A stretch of DNA of 64,000 nucleotides. It comes from Lysobacter sp. K5869 (lineage in GTDB: Bacteria; Pseudomonadota; Gammaproteobacteria; Xanthomonadales; Xanthomonadaceae). Numbering within the stretch: position 1 is the stretch's first letter; each line of letters starts with the position of its first letter. The stretch is from NCBI RefSeq assembly GCF_018847975.1, contig NZ_CP072597.1:2457001-2521000 (forward strand), given 5' to 3'. Shown here piece by piece: positions 52,073 through 60,818 of this stretch. The notes beneath the pieces are model-generated. The model searched no databases and had not been told where the DNA came from. It was given only the letters and a program-made list of their open reading frames with translations. A program made the translations under genes and the position numbers.

Positions 52073-52549
52073 TCACTCCAGGTGGGTGCGCGGCAGGGCG
52101 TCGGAATTGGACGCCAGCCACAGGTACAAATCGGGATTTTCGTCGAGCGTGGCGACCGCGGTGTCGGGCTCGTAGCCGGTCTCCACGACCTTCGCCGGCG
52201 CGATGGCCGCGCGCGCGGGCGCCGCGGCGACTTCGACCGGCGCGGGCGCGGGGCCGGGCAGCGGCGCGCCGCCGCCGACGAACTGCAAGCCCACCGCCAA
52301 GGCCACCGCGGCGACGCCGGAACTGGCCAGCGCCCAGCCGAGGAGGCCGCCGCGGCCCCGCTGGGGCTGCGCGGCGGCCTCGCTGCGGATCGTGCGCAGG
52401 CGCTGGCGGACCTGCGGGCTCACGCGCTCGAGCGCCTGCGCGTGCACGTCGCGCAAGGCCGCGTCGAAACGCGCGTCCGCATCGGCCGCCGGGCTTGCGC
52501 GGTGCGGCGCCGGGGTGCGGCCTTCGGCGCTGCGCGGGTCGGTGTTCAT
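52073..52549 (-). CDS. Membrane protein after sigma factor (anti-sigma-like, DUF3619-like)
   Basis: The 158-residue protein has a cytosolic N-terminal part (RFDAALRDVHAQALERVSPQVRQRL), one transmembrane helix (LLGWALASSGVAAVALAVGLQFV) and a short periplasmic tail ending NPDLYLWLASNSDALP. This resembles DUF3619-type proteins found beside ECF sigma factors. Its ATG overlaps the sigma-factor stop (ATGA) and has GGAGG at ideal spacing. An anti-sigma role is inferred from the topology and position only. Confidence 0.7.
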   Translation of the reverse strand: MNTDPRSAEGRTPAPHRASPAADADARFDAALRDVHAQALERVSPQVRQRLRTIRSEAAAQPQRGRGGLLGWALASSGVAAVALAVGLQFVGGGAPLPGPAPAPVEVAAAPARAAIAPAKVVETGYEPDTAVATLDENPDLYLWLASNSDALPRTHLE

Positions 52550-53262
52550 CGCCATTCCTCCAATTGCCGCTGCAGCGCTTCGCGCGCCCGCGACAGATGC
52601 GTCTTCACCGCGCCTTCGCTGCAACCCATCGCCCGCGCGGTCGTGGCGACGTCGAGTTCTTCCAACACCCGCAGCGAGAACGCTTCGCGTTGCCGCCGCG
52701 GCAATTTGTGCAGCGCCTGGGCCAAGCGGCCGTAGGCTTCGCGCCCGTCGTGGGCGCGCTGCGGGTCGGGGCCGTCGTCGGCCCAATCGGCCGGCGCGTC
52801 GTCCTCGCCGCGCGCCGCCGGCAGCAGCCAGCGCAGGCGGAACGCCCGCCGCCGCTGCACGTCGACGATGCGGCTGCGCAGGATGCTCCAGAACAGCGGC
52901 GTCCATTCCTGCGGCGGACGGTCGCGGTAACCGAGCATCTTCATCATCGCGTCCTGCACCGCGTCCAGCGCGTCCTCGCGATGGCGCAGGCCGAGCTCGG
53001 CGAAGCGGAACGCGCGCGTGCCCAGGCCGGCGAGGAATTCCTCCAGGCTGGCCGGCAGCCGCGCCGGGGCCGGGTCGGCCTCGGGCAGCGGCGGCAGCGC
53101 GTCCTCGGCGCCGGCGTCGCCGTCCTGCGCGTCGCGGGCCTGGCGCGGCGCGGACGGCGCCGCGGGGTCGCCGGCGCCGGCGCGCAGGCGCTCGGGCCGG
53201 CGCGCGTCGTAGCGATGCTCCAGCGGGTCGTTCGGCGGCAGCGGGTCGGTGTCGACGCTCAC
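52546..53262 (-). CDS. ECF-type RNA polymerase sigma factor
   Basis: The protein is about 238 residues. Region 2 is seen in FRFAELGLRHREDALDAVQDAMMKMLGY and region 4 in RLAQALHKLPRRQREAFSLRVLEELDVATTARAMGCSEGAVKTHLSRAREAL. A Pro/Ala-rich N-terminal extension of about 70 residues is unusual for ECF factors. I chose the GTG at 53262, but an upstream GTG at 53298 or a downstream start is possible. It is followed with a 4-base overlap by a membrane protein and then DUF3106. Confidence 0.85.
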   Translation of the reverse strand: MSVDTDPLPPNDPLEHRYDARRPERLRAGAGDPAAPSAPRQARDAQDGDAGAEDALPPLPEADPAPARLPASLEEFLAGLGTRAFRFAELGLRHREDALDAVQDAMMKMLGYRDRPPQEWTPLFWSILRSRIVDVQRRRAFRLRWLLPAARGEDDAPADWADDGPDPQRAHDGREAYGRLAQALHKLPRRQREAFSLRVLEELDVATTARAMGCSEGAVKTHLSRAREALQRQLEEWR

Positions 53263-53496
53263 GGCCTCCAGGATACGGGCGGCGGGCGGTTGCAGCACGC
53301 GCCGGGCCTCAGCCGCGCGCGGCCGGCGGGTGCCGGGGGCGACGAAGAATGGTGTTCGGCATGCGACCTGTCCCTGCGCCGGAATGTGCGGCGCTTACGC
53401 AAACCGGAAACGCCCGCCCATCGGATCGGTTGACAACGGTGGCGCCGCATTCACGGCCGGTTATGATGGCCCGGACAACGCATGGGGACGAAACGG

Positions 53497-53802
53497 ATGA
53501 GCGACGGGTTCGTGGCGCTGTACATCTTCATGTTGGCCGCGATCGCCGGCCACGTAATCATTTCGCGGGTGCCGGTGATCCTGCACACCCCGCTGATGTC
53601 CGGCTCCAACTTCATCCACGGGATCGTGCTGATCGGCGCGATCATCGTCCTCGGCCACGCCGACACCCTGCTGGAAAAAGCCATCGGCTTCGTCGCGGTG
53701 CTGCTCGGCGCGGGCAACGCCGCCGGCGGCTACGTGGTGACCGAACGCATGCTGGAGATGTTCAAGTCCAGCAAGAAGCCCGCCGGCAAGGCGGGCGGCT
53801 GA
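53497..53802 (+). CDS. pntAB: NAD(P)+ transhydrogenase, alpha-2 subunit (PntAB)
   Basis: The 101-residue membrane subunit begins MSDGFVALYIFMLAAIAGHV and has three helices, with VPVILHTPLMSGSNFIHGIVLIGA and GAGNAAGGYVVTERML. The ATG at 53497 matches related proteins; an ATG at 53482 would add five residues. It is split from pntAA by the sigma-factor insertion, but adjoins pntB. Confidence 0.93.
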   Translation: MSDGFVALYIFMLAAIAGHVIISRVPVILHTPLMSGSNFIHGIVLIGAIIVLGHADTLLEKAIGFVAVLLGAGNAAGGYVVTERMLEMFKSSKKPAGKAGG

Positions 53803-53933
53803 ATGCGCCGCTGCTGCGGTACCTCGCGGCGGCCGCGGCCGCCGTCGTCGGCGTGGCCCTGCTCGCCGTTCCTTCCTTTCTTGGCTGGTCGCTGCCTCTC
53901 GGGCAGCTGTCGTTCTATGGAGCGCGCGCGCTG

Positions 53934-55370
53934 ATGGACGTCCTTTCGACTGTGGTGAAGCTGAGCTATCTGGTCGCCGCGACCTTGTTCCTGCTGGGCC
54001 TGCAACGCATGGCCTCGCCGGTGACCGCGCGCAGCGGCATCCGCTGGGCCGGCGCGGGCATGATCATCGCCACCGTGGCGACGTTCTTCCTGCCGGGCCT
54101 GCACAACCTCGGCCTGATCGCGACGGCGGTGTTGCTGGGCACGGCAGCGGCGTGGATCTCGGGCAAGAAGGTCGCCATCACCGATATGCCGCAGATGGTC
54201 GCGCTCTACAACGGCATGGGCGGCGGCTCGGCGGCGGCGATCGGCGCGGTCGAACTGCTGCGGCTGTCCGCGCAGATGCCGTCGGACCCGCTGCAGGCGC
54301 AGCTCGAACGCGGCATCGTCGCGATGCACGCGCCGACCGTGGCGCTGGTGCTGGCGGTGGTCGGCGCGGCGATCGGCGCGGTGTCGCTGTCGGGTTCGGT
54401 GATCGCCTGGGCCAAGCTCGACGGGCGCCTCGACAAGCGCGTGGTGTTCCCCGGCCAGCAAGCGTTCAACGCGCTGGTCGCGCTGGCGGTGGTGGTGCTC
54501 GGCATCGCCTCGTTCATGACCCTCAACGTCGGCTTCATCATCGCCTTCTTCGTCGCCGCGTTGGCGTTGGGCGTGCTGATGACCTTGCCGATCGGCGGCG
54601 CCGACATGCCGGTGGTGATCTCGCTGTACAACGCCTTCACCGGTCTGGCGGTGGCGTTCGAGGGCTACGTGCTCGGCAACGAAGCGCTGATCATCGCCGG
54701 CACCATGGTCGGCGCGGCCGGCATGCTGCTCACGCGCTTGATGGCCAAGGCGATGAACCGGCCGATCAGCGGCGTGCTGTTCTCCAATTTCGGCGGCGGC
54801 GGGCAGGCGCAGGAAATCGCCGGCACGCAAAAGCCCATCGAAGCCGGCGACGTCGCCGCGATGATGGCCTTCGCCGAACGCGTGGTGATCGTGCCCGGCT
54901 ACGGTCTGGCGGTGGCGCAGGCGCAGCACAAGATTTGGGAGCTGACCCAGAAGCTGACCGAACGCGGGGTCAAGGTGAAGTTCGCGATCCACCCGGTGGC
55001 CGGGCGCATGCCGGGCCACATGAACGTGCTGCTGGCCGAAGCCGGCGTGCCGTACGACCTGATCGCCGACATGGACGACATCAACCCCGAGTTCGCCAAC
55101 ACCGACGTGTCGCTGGTGATCGGCGCCAACGACGTGGTCAACCCGGTCGCCAAGACCGACCCGGCCTCGCCGATCTACGGCATGCCGATCCTCGACGTGA
55201 TCAATTCGCGCAACACCATCGTGATCAAGCGCGGCAAGGGCACCGGCTTCGCCGGCATCGAGAACGCGCTGTTCTACGCCGACAACACGCGCATGCTGTA
55301 CGGCGACGGCGCCGAGATGGCGAGTGCGCTGGTGTCGGAGTTGAAGGCGCTGGACGGCGGCGGGCATTGA
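53934..55370 (+). CDS. pntB: NAD(P)+ transhydrogenase, beta subunit (PntB)
   Basis: The 478-residue subunit contributes transmembrane helices and the NADP(H)-binding domain III. LGLQRMASPVTARSGIRWAG and KKVAITDMPQMVALYNGMGGGSAA are typical of the membrane domain. The C-terminal PGYGLAVAQAQHKIWEL, HPVAGRMPGHMNVLLAEAGVPY and VIGANDVVNPVA are domain III motifs. I take the ATG at 53934, matching related PntB proteins. The same frame stays open upstream to the pntAB stop and would encode another hydrophobic stretch. Confidence 0.93.
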   Translation: MDVLSTVVKLSYLVAATLFLLGLQRMASPVTARSGIRWAGAGMIIATVATFFLPGLHNLGLIATAVLLGTAAAWISGKKVAITDMPQMVALYNGMGGGSAAAIGAVELLRLSAQMPSDPLQAQLERGIVAMHAPTVALVLAVVGAAIGAVSLSGSVIAWAKLDGRLDKRVVFPGQQAFNALVALAVVVLGIASFMTLNVGFIIAFFVAALALGVLMTLPIGGADMPVVISLYNAFTGLAVAFEGYVLGNEALIIAGTMVGAAGMLLTRLMAKAMNRPISGVLFSNFGGGGQAQEIAGTQKPIEAGDVAAMMAFAERVVIVPGYGLAVAQAQHKIWELTQKLTERGVKVKFAIHPVAGRMPGHMNVLLAEAGVPYDLIADMDDINPEFANTDVSLVIGANDVVNPVAKTDPASPIYGMPILDVINSRNTIVIKRGKGTGFAGIENALFYADNTRMLYGDGAEMASALVSELKALDGGGH

Positions 55371-55414
55371 ACGCCGACGTCCGCCGCGCAGGCGGGCGGA
55401 GCGGGGAGCGGGGC

Positions 55415-55894
55415 ATGCGCGAAGCGCGTTTGTCGGCGCTCGGCGAGGAACGGTCGCCGGCCGAGGTCAGGCGCGTCGTGCATGACGTGGTCCGGCGCAT
55501 CGGCGCGCGCCTGCCGGCGATGCTCGAACCCGGCGTCACACCCAACTTCCATGCGGCGATGATCCAGGAGCCGGCGCGTCGCGGCGCGGTGTCGCCGATC
55601 TATCTGCTGCACTCGCGCGACTACGACGCCTGGGCGGTGGCGGTACCGCAACCGCGCTTCGCGCCGGCAGCGGGCGATGCCTTGCCTTCGGGTTGGATGC
55701 ACCTGCACCAAGCGCGGTTTCTCGACCACGACGGCGTGTTCGCCGCGCTGGCGGAATTGCACGGCATCGAGGCCTGGTCGTCCTACGATCTGGAACAGCC
55801 GGTTCCCGCCGGCATCGCGCTGCGCGCGTCCGGCGACATGGCCTATTGGGAACCGCGGCGGCTCGGCGACGTGTTGTTCAACTGGTGGGACTGA
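55415..55894 (+). CDS. Hypothetical protein downstream of pntB
   Basis: The 159-residue protein follows pntB by 44 bases and has a GGGGAG ribosome-binding site. It is soluble, with VRRVVHDVVRRIGARLPAML early, SPIYLLHSRDYDAWAVAVPQPRF in the middle and AALAELHGIEAWSSYDLEQPV later. No recognised domain. Cotranscription with pntB is likely, but a link to transhydrogenase is unproven. Confidence 0.65.
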   Translation: MREARLSALGEERSPAEVRRVVHDVVRRIGARLPAMLEPGVTPNFHAAMIQEPARRGAVSPIYLLHSRDYDAWAVAVPQPRFAPAAGDALPSGWMHLHQARFLDHDGVFAALAELHGIEAWSSYDLEQPVPAGIALRASGDMAYWEPRRLGDVLFNWWD

Positions 55895-56025
55895 GGCGGC
55901 GCGGCGGGGCTGTCGCTTGATCGCACGGTGGCCGCTACAACGACGGTTCGGCGGCAGGTCGAACTGGACGGCTCGGATCATCCGCTGCGACTGCGCGCGA
56001 CGTGGAACGCGTTGGCGAAGCGCGG

Positions 56026-56052
56026 CCCGGCCAGCGCTCGTCGCTGGCCGGG
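56026..56052. terminator. Bidirectional hairpin between convergent genes
   Basis: A perfect 11-bp stem (CCCGGCCAGCG and CGCTGGCCGGG, 5-nt loop) sits between the convergent hypothetical gene at 55.4 kb and the DUF1456 gene. There is no T-tract, so termination would be weak or Rho-assisted. Confidence 0.5.
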
Positions 56053-56119
56053 ACCGGAAGCATCGCTCATCCGCTAACGCGCGATGTCCGCGCGAGCGTC
56101 GCCGCGGCCGCGCGGCCGC

Positions 56120-56593
56120 TTACTTTTCGCCGCGAATCCGCAGGGTCAGACCCTTGAGGAAATTGCGCAGCATCTGATCGCCGCAGGCGCGGAAGTTCTT
56201 GTGGTCGCTCTGGCGGAACAGCGCGCTCAGTTCCGGCTTGGACACCGGGAAACCGGCGCTGGCGAAGGCCTCGTGCATGTCCAGGTCCTTGAGCTCGAAG
56301 GCGACGCGCAGTTTCTTCAGCACCAGATTGTTGGTGACGCGCGTTTCCAGCGGGCGCGGCGGCATGCGTTCGTCGCGGCCGCGGTAGTGGAACACCAGCC
56401 CGTCGAGAAAACGCGCGAGCGTCGCATCGTCGCAGGGCGCGTAACCCGCGTCCTCGTCTTTCTTGAGGAAGGCCTGCACCTGGGTTTTTTCCAGCGCGAA
56501 CGCGGGGTCGGCGAGATGCACGATCTCCACGACCTTGTTGTCGCTGAGATCGAGCATGTAGCGAATGCTGCGCAATACATCGTTGTTGATCAT
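56120..56593 (-). CDS. DUF1456 family protein (YehS-like)
   Basis: The 157-residue protein has two repeats of the DUF1456 domain: MINNDVLRSIRYMLDLSDNK..., ending in LDGLVFHYRGR, and NNLVLKKLRVAFELKDLDM..., ending in LRNFLKGLTLRI. The repeats are separated by about 85 residues. It matches E. coli YehS, whose function is unknown. The ATG at 56593 follows CAGGA. Confidence 0.88.
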   Translation of the reverse strand: MINNDVLRSIRYMLDLSDNKVVEIVHLADPAFALEKTQVQAFLKKDEDAGYAPCDDATLARFLDGLVFHYRGRDERMPPRPLETRVTNNLVLKKLRVAFELKDLDMHEAFASAGFPVSKPELSALFRQSDHKNFRACGDQMLRNFLKGLTLRIRGEK

Positions 56594-56835
56594 GATCCGT
56601 CCTGCCTTTGGAGCCGCGCGGCCGCGCGCTGGAGCGGGGCGGCCGGTGCGTTGCGAATGCCGTCCCGGCGCCCGGCTGAGCCGCCGGACGGGAATCGGGA
56701 GAGGTGCGAGCGCGGATTCTCGCACGCCGGGCGCATCCGGCTCGGCGGGACGGTGGGGCGGCAGGCCCGGAGGCGGCGGCCGGGCCTCGCCGGCCAGGGC
56801 GGCGCCGTGCCGGCATGGCGCCGGCACGGTCGCGA

Positions 56836-57438
56836 TCAGGCGTCCGGCGCGCCGCTCTCGCCGCGGTTCTGCCATTCGCTGAAGACGTGGCCGTGCTGCG
56901 CGCGGCTGGCGTGGCAGGCCGCGCAGCCGTCGCGTTCGGCGGGTTTCAGGCGGTCGTTGCGCTGGCCGGCGGCGAATTCGGCGTAGCCCCAGCCGGCGGT
57001 GGCGGCGAAACGGCGACTGTCCTTGACCATCACGTCGATGTGCCGACGCGGCCCTTGCTCGACGAGGCCGTCGCCGCGGTCGCGGGTTTCGAACAGGTCG
57101 TAGACCAGCACCGAGCCGTCGGCGTAGCGGCCGTTGCGGTTGCCTTCGAGCGCGGCGGCATTGGCGTAGACGTGGTGCAGGCCGCCGAAGCGCGGGTAGG
57201 CGGGATGGCCGGGGTTGATCAGTCCGCTTTTGAGGTGGGTCCAGTGCGGGTAGCCGTCGGGGTAGGGCACGGCGGGCGCGCTGCTTTGCGCGGGCGCCGG
57301 CGCGTCGGCGGCGAAGGCGATGCTCGCCGTCAGCGCGACGGCGGCGGCGAGCAGGATCGTCGCCGCGGCGCCGCGGTTTACCGCAGGCTCGCCGGATCGG
57401 GCCTCGCGCCCTGCGCGCGGGTCGCGTTCGCGGCCCAT
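56836..57438 (-). CDS. Cytochrome P460-like secreted haem protein
   Basis: The 200-residue precursor has an N-terminal signal sequence (AAATILLAAAVALTASIAFA, cleaved before ADAPAPA). A single CxxCH haem-binding site, CAACHAS, lies near the C-terminus. GYPHWTHLKSGLINPGHPAYPRFGGLHHVYAN and DVMVKDSRRFAATAGWGY match cytochrome P460 family proteins. The ATG overlaps the stop of the upstream membrane-protein gene (ATGA). P460 proteins oxidise hydroxylamine or detoxify nitric oxide; this role is inferred. Confidence 0.8.
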   Translation of the reverse strand: MGRERDPRAGREARSGEPAVNRGAAATILLAAAVALTASIAFAADAPAPAQSSAPAVPYPDGYPHWTHLKSGLINPGHPAYPRFGGLHHVYANAAALEGNRNGRYADGSVLVYDLFETRDRGDGLVEQGPRRHIDVMVKDSRRFAATAGWGYAEFAAGQRNDRLKPAERDGCAACHASRAQHGHVFSEWQNRGESGAPDA

Positions 57439-57941
57439 CAGTGCAGCCCCGAGCGACCGGAACCGAGCGCGCGATTCACCGCCCACGCGATCGGCCACGC
57501 CACGAACACGATGTGCACCAGGATGCTCAGCCCGATCCACACCGGATCCGGCGGCAGGCCCTTCATGCCGGCGCGCGAGAGCGGCACGACGATGAAGTTC
57601 ATCGCCACGAACAGCCACAGGCCGTACAAGGTCGCCGCCAGCCACGGGCGGCGGCGCATCCACGCCAGCTGGCTCGCGCCGACGGCGTAGGCGACGGCCA
57701 TCAGCACGGCGATGAAATAGTGCAGGAACAGGCCCAGCGCGGCGGTGCCGGCGCCGCCGGCGAGCGCGGCCTCGCGGCCGATCAGGCCGGAGGCGACGCT
57801 GTGCAGCACGCGCGTGGCGGCCACGCCCTTGGTGAGGCCCCAGTAACTGATGGCGTAGCTGATATCGAGCGTGGCGGCGATCAGGCCGCCGAACAGGGTC
57901 CACAGCGGCAGGGAGCGGGCGGGGCGGGCGGCGACGGTCAT
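57438..57941 (-). CDS. Multi-pass membrane protein (YagU/DUF1440-like)
   Basis: The 167-residue protein has four predicted helices. WTLFGGLIAATLDISYAISYW opens it, and HYFIAVLMAVAYAVGASQL and LFVAMNFIVVPLSRAG lie further along. This resembles the inner-membrane YagU group, but the match is by eye. Translational coupling to the P460-like gene suggests a joint function. The AraC-type gene is 144 bases upstream on the same strand. Confidence 0.65.
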   Translation of the reverse strand: MTVAARPARSLPLWTLFGGLIAATLDISYAISYWGLTKGVAATRVLHSVASGLIGREAALAGGAGTAALGLFLHYFIAVLMAVAYAVGASQLAWMRRRPWLAATLYGLWLFVAMNFIVVPLSRAGMKGLPPDPVWIGLSILVHIVFVAWPIAWAVNRALGSGRSGLH

Positions 57942-58085
57942 GGCGGACTCGCGGTGGCGGGACGGTGGAGTGGGGCCGAGCGGCTCGGCGGTGCGGTGCG
58001 GCGGTGCGGTGAGCGGTGAGCGGTGGCGCAACGAGAGCGGTACGGACGTCCGGCGCGGACGGATGCGCGGCGCGCGCGGCGGCGC

Positions 58086-58964
58086 TCAGGCCGCGCGGCC
58101 GCGCGCCGCCTCGGCGCGCCGCGCCTGGGTGGCGGTGACGCCGAAGGAGTTCTTGAACGCGCGGCAGAACGCGCTTTGGCTTTCGAAGCCCAGCGCCTCG
58201 GTGATCTCGCACACCGGCATGCGGGTGTCGCGGACCATGCGCCAGGCGCGGTCCGAGCGCAGCCGCGCGGCGTATTCGGTCGGGGTTTCGTCGAACACTT
58301 CGCGGTAGATGCGGATCAGGTGGCAGGGCGAGTAGCTGGCGCTGCGGGCGAGCCGGCCCAGGTCCAGGCGCACGTCGGGATGGCGGCGGATCAGGTGCTG
58401 CACGCGCAACAGCCGCAGCAAGGTCTGCTGGCGCCGGCGCAGGGTGCGGCCGCTGCAGCGCGGCAGGCGTTCGAGCAGGTCGCGCTGTTCGTCGCGCAGC
58501 ACCGAGCCCAGCGTGCGCAGCAAGGTCGGGCCGTTGGCGTCGAGCTCGCGCGGGTGCGCGTCCAGCCGCGCCAGCCGCACCAGCAGGCGGCGCGCGTCGC
58601 GCGGCGCGATGCCTTCCCACGGGAACAGGTCGTTGCCCTGCGGCTGCGGTGCATCGTCCAGATGCGGTTTCCACGCCGCCTCGGGCCCGCACAGGCACAG
58701 CCACCAACAGGGGCCGCGCGCGCTGCTGCGCAGGCGGGCGTCGCGCCAGACTTGCAGGTGGCCCGGGGCCAGATCCCAGGCGCTGTCGGCGGCTTCCAGC
58801 CGCAGCGGGCCGCGCAGCGGCAGCCACAGCGACAGCCAGTTCGGCGGCAGGTCGAGTTGGACGGCGCGGCCGCCGGCGCGGATCAGGTGCAGGCCGGCCC
58901 CGACGCCGGGCGCGCCCAGGTCCAGGTGTTCGGCGAAATGAATGCGGTGGTGTTGCACGCTCAT
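58086..58964 (-). CDS. AraC-type transcriptional regulator
   Basis: The 292-residue regulator has an N-terminal sensing domain with a hydrophobic core (PNWLSLWLPLRGPLRL) and C-terminal AraC double helix-turn-helix (LARSASYSPCHLIRIYREVFDETPTEY; ITEALGFESQSAFCRAFKNSFGVT). It is upstream of the membrane/P460 pair and divergent from the MocR gene, and could control either. Confidence 0.85.
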   Translation of the reverse strand: MSVQHHRIHFAEHLDLGAPGVGAGLHLIRAGGRAVQLDLPPNWLSLWLPLRGPLRLEAADSAWDLAPGHLQVWRDARLRSSARGPCWWLCLCGPEAAWKPHLDDAPQPQGNDLFPWEGIAPRDARRLLVRLARLDAHPRELDANGPTLLRTLGSVLRDEQRDLLERLPRCSGRTLRRRQQTLLRLLRVQHLIRRHPDVRLDLGRLARSASYSPCHLIRIYREVFDETPTEYAARLRSDRAWRMVRDTRMPVCEITEALGFESQSAFCRAFKNSFGVTATQARRAEAARGRAA

Positions 58965-59235
58965 GAGGCCCTCGGCGGGGTCGCGGCTTGCGGTTGGCCC
59001 CTAAGCTAGCCAGCCGGGGCCGTCATCTGGAGGGCCAATTAGCCGGGGAACGCAGGAGCCAATCCGGCACCCCGCGCTGGCGCCCGCGGCGCCGGCATTG
59101 CGCCGGTCTCGCGCCGTCGATGTGCAGGCACCGGCAAACCCGCGCGAACCCCGCCGCGACGCCTCGTCAGCGCCGGATCGGCTTGGCACACTGGCGTTCA
59201 GACGGCCCGCGAGGGGGCCAATCGGGAGTCCGCCC

Positions 59236-60690
59236 ATGTACCTGCCGCTGGACGGCCGCGGCCCGCTGCACGGCCAATTGGTTCGCTCGCTCAAGGACGC
59301 GGTGCTGGCCGGCCGCTTGCCGGCCGGGATGCGCTTTCCGCCGACCCGTTTGCTGGCCCAGCAACTGGGCCTGTCGCGCAACACCGTGCTGGCCGCCTAC
59401 GAACAACTGCGTGCGGAAGGCTTCATGCAGGCGCGGGTCGGTTCCGGCAGCTTCGTGGTGCTGCCGGGCGCGCCGGCGCAGCCGGCCAGCGAGCCGCCCT
59501 CGCGGCTGCCCGCGCAAAGCGCCTACGCCCAGCGCCTGCGCCGCTATCACGACCACGGCAACATCCCCGGCCGGCGTTTGCCCGGCACCGTGCACAGCTT
59601 CCAGTACGGCGTGCCGTTCACCAATCCGCTGCTGACCTCGGCCTGGGCGCGCGCGCTGTCGCACGCGGCCGCCTACACGCCGCCGAACTACCCCACCGCG
59701 CAAGGCCTGCCGGCGCTGCGCGCGGCGGTGTGCGATTACCTGTCGCTGCGCCGCGGCGTGCGCGCCGCGCCCGAGGACGTGGTGATCGTCGCCGGCACCC
59801 AGCAAGCGATCGCGCTGACCGCGCGGGTGCTGCTCGACGAAGGCGACGAAGCGGCGATCGAAGACCCGCAGTATTTCGCCGTGCGCGAAGCGCTGCAGAT
59901 CCACGGCGCGCGGCTGCGGCCGGTTCCGGTCGACGCCGAAGGGCTGCGCACCGACCTGCTGCCCGAGCGCCCGCCGCGGCTGATTTGCGTGACGCCCTCG
60001 CACCAGTTCCCGACCGGCGCGCTGATGTCGCTGCCGCGCCGGCGCGCGCTGCTGGAGTACGCGCGCCGCCACGAGTGCTGGATCTTCGAGGACGACTACG
60101 ACGGCGAATTCCGCTTCGACGCGCAGCCGCACGCGGCGCTGTACGGTCTCGACGACGCGCGCCGCACGATCTACGTCGGCACCTTTTCCAAGGTGCTGTT
60201 TCCGTCGCTGCGGCTGGGCTACATGGTGGTGCCGCCGGGGCTGCGCGAAGACTTCGTGTCGGCCAAGTGGACCGACGATTTCGGCTCGCCCGGGATCGAG
60301 CAGGCCGCGCTGGCGCAGTTCCTCGCCGACGGCGGTTTCGAGCGCCACCTGCGCCGCACCGCCAAGACCTTGCGCCAGCGCCGCGACGCGTTGCTGTCGG
60401 CGCTGCGCCGGCTGACCGGCGACGCGCTGGAGATCCAGGACTCGCGTGCCGGCATGCACCTGCTGGTGTGGCTGCGCGGGCGCGGGCCGGCCGAGGGCGA
60501 GGCCTTCATCGCCCATGCCCAGGCGCGCGGGCTGGGGCTGTACTCGGTGACGCCGTGCTACATGAGCCCGCCGCAGCGCGCGGGGCTGCTGTTCGGCTAC
60601 GGCGCGCTGTCGGTGGCGGAGATCGAGGAGGCCGCGCGGCTGTTCGCCGCCTGTTTGCAGGACATCGGTTTCATCGCGGCGGCGGCCTGA
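59236..60690 (+). CDS. MocR/PdxR-type GntR-aminotransferase regulator
   Basis: The 484-residue protein joins an N-terminal GntR winged helix (GPLHGQLVRSLKDAVLAGRL; SRNTVLAAYEQLRAEGF) to an aspartate aminotransferase-like domain with the PLP lysine region GTFSKVLFPSLRLGYMV. This matches MocR/PdxR regulators, which bind PLP. The ATG at 59236 follows GGGAG. It is divergent from the AraC gene with 271 bases between. The target is unknown. Confidence 0.88.
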   Translation: MYLPLDGRGPLHGQLVRSLKDAVLAGRLPAGMRFPPTRLLAQQLGLSRNTVLAAYEQLRAEGFMQARVGSGSFVVLPGAPAQPASEPPSRLPAQSAYAQRLRRYHDHGNIPGRRLPGTVHSFQYGVPFTNPLLTSAWARALSHAAAYTPPNYPTAQGLPALRAAVCDYLSLRRGVRAAPEDVVIVAGTQQAIALTARVLLDEGDEAAIEDPQYFAVREALQIHGARLRPVPVDAEGLRTDLLPERPPRLICVTPSHQFPTGALMSLPRRRALLEYARRHECWIFEDDYDGEFRFDAQPHAALYGLDDARRTIYVGTFSKVLFPSLRLGYMVVPPGLREDFVSAKWTDDFGSPGIEQAALAQFLADGGFERHLRRTAKTLRQRRDALLSALRRLTGDALEIQDSRAGMHLLVWLRGRGPAEGEAFIAHAQARGLGLYSVTPCYMSPPQRAGLLFGYGALSVAEIEEAARLFAACLQDIGFIAAAA

Positions 60691-60818
60691 GCGCGATCGG
60701 CCGAGCGCGCTCTGCGGCGACCGTGCGTGGCGGTCGCGTTCTGCGAGGGGCTCGGGATCGGGCGGCTGCGCGATAGCCGCGCCGCGCGGACGCCGGGCTC
60801 AGCGCGAGCGGGGCCGGT

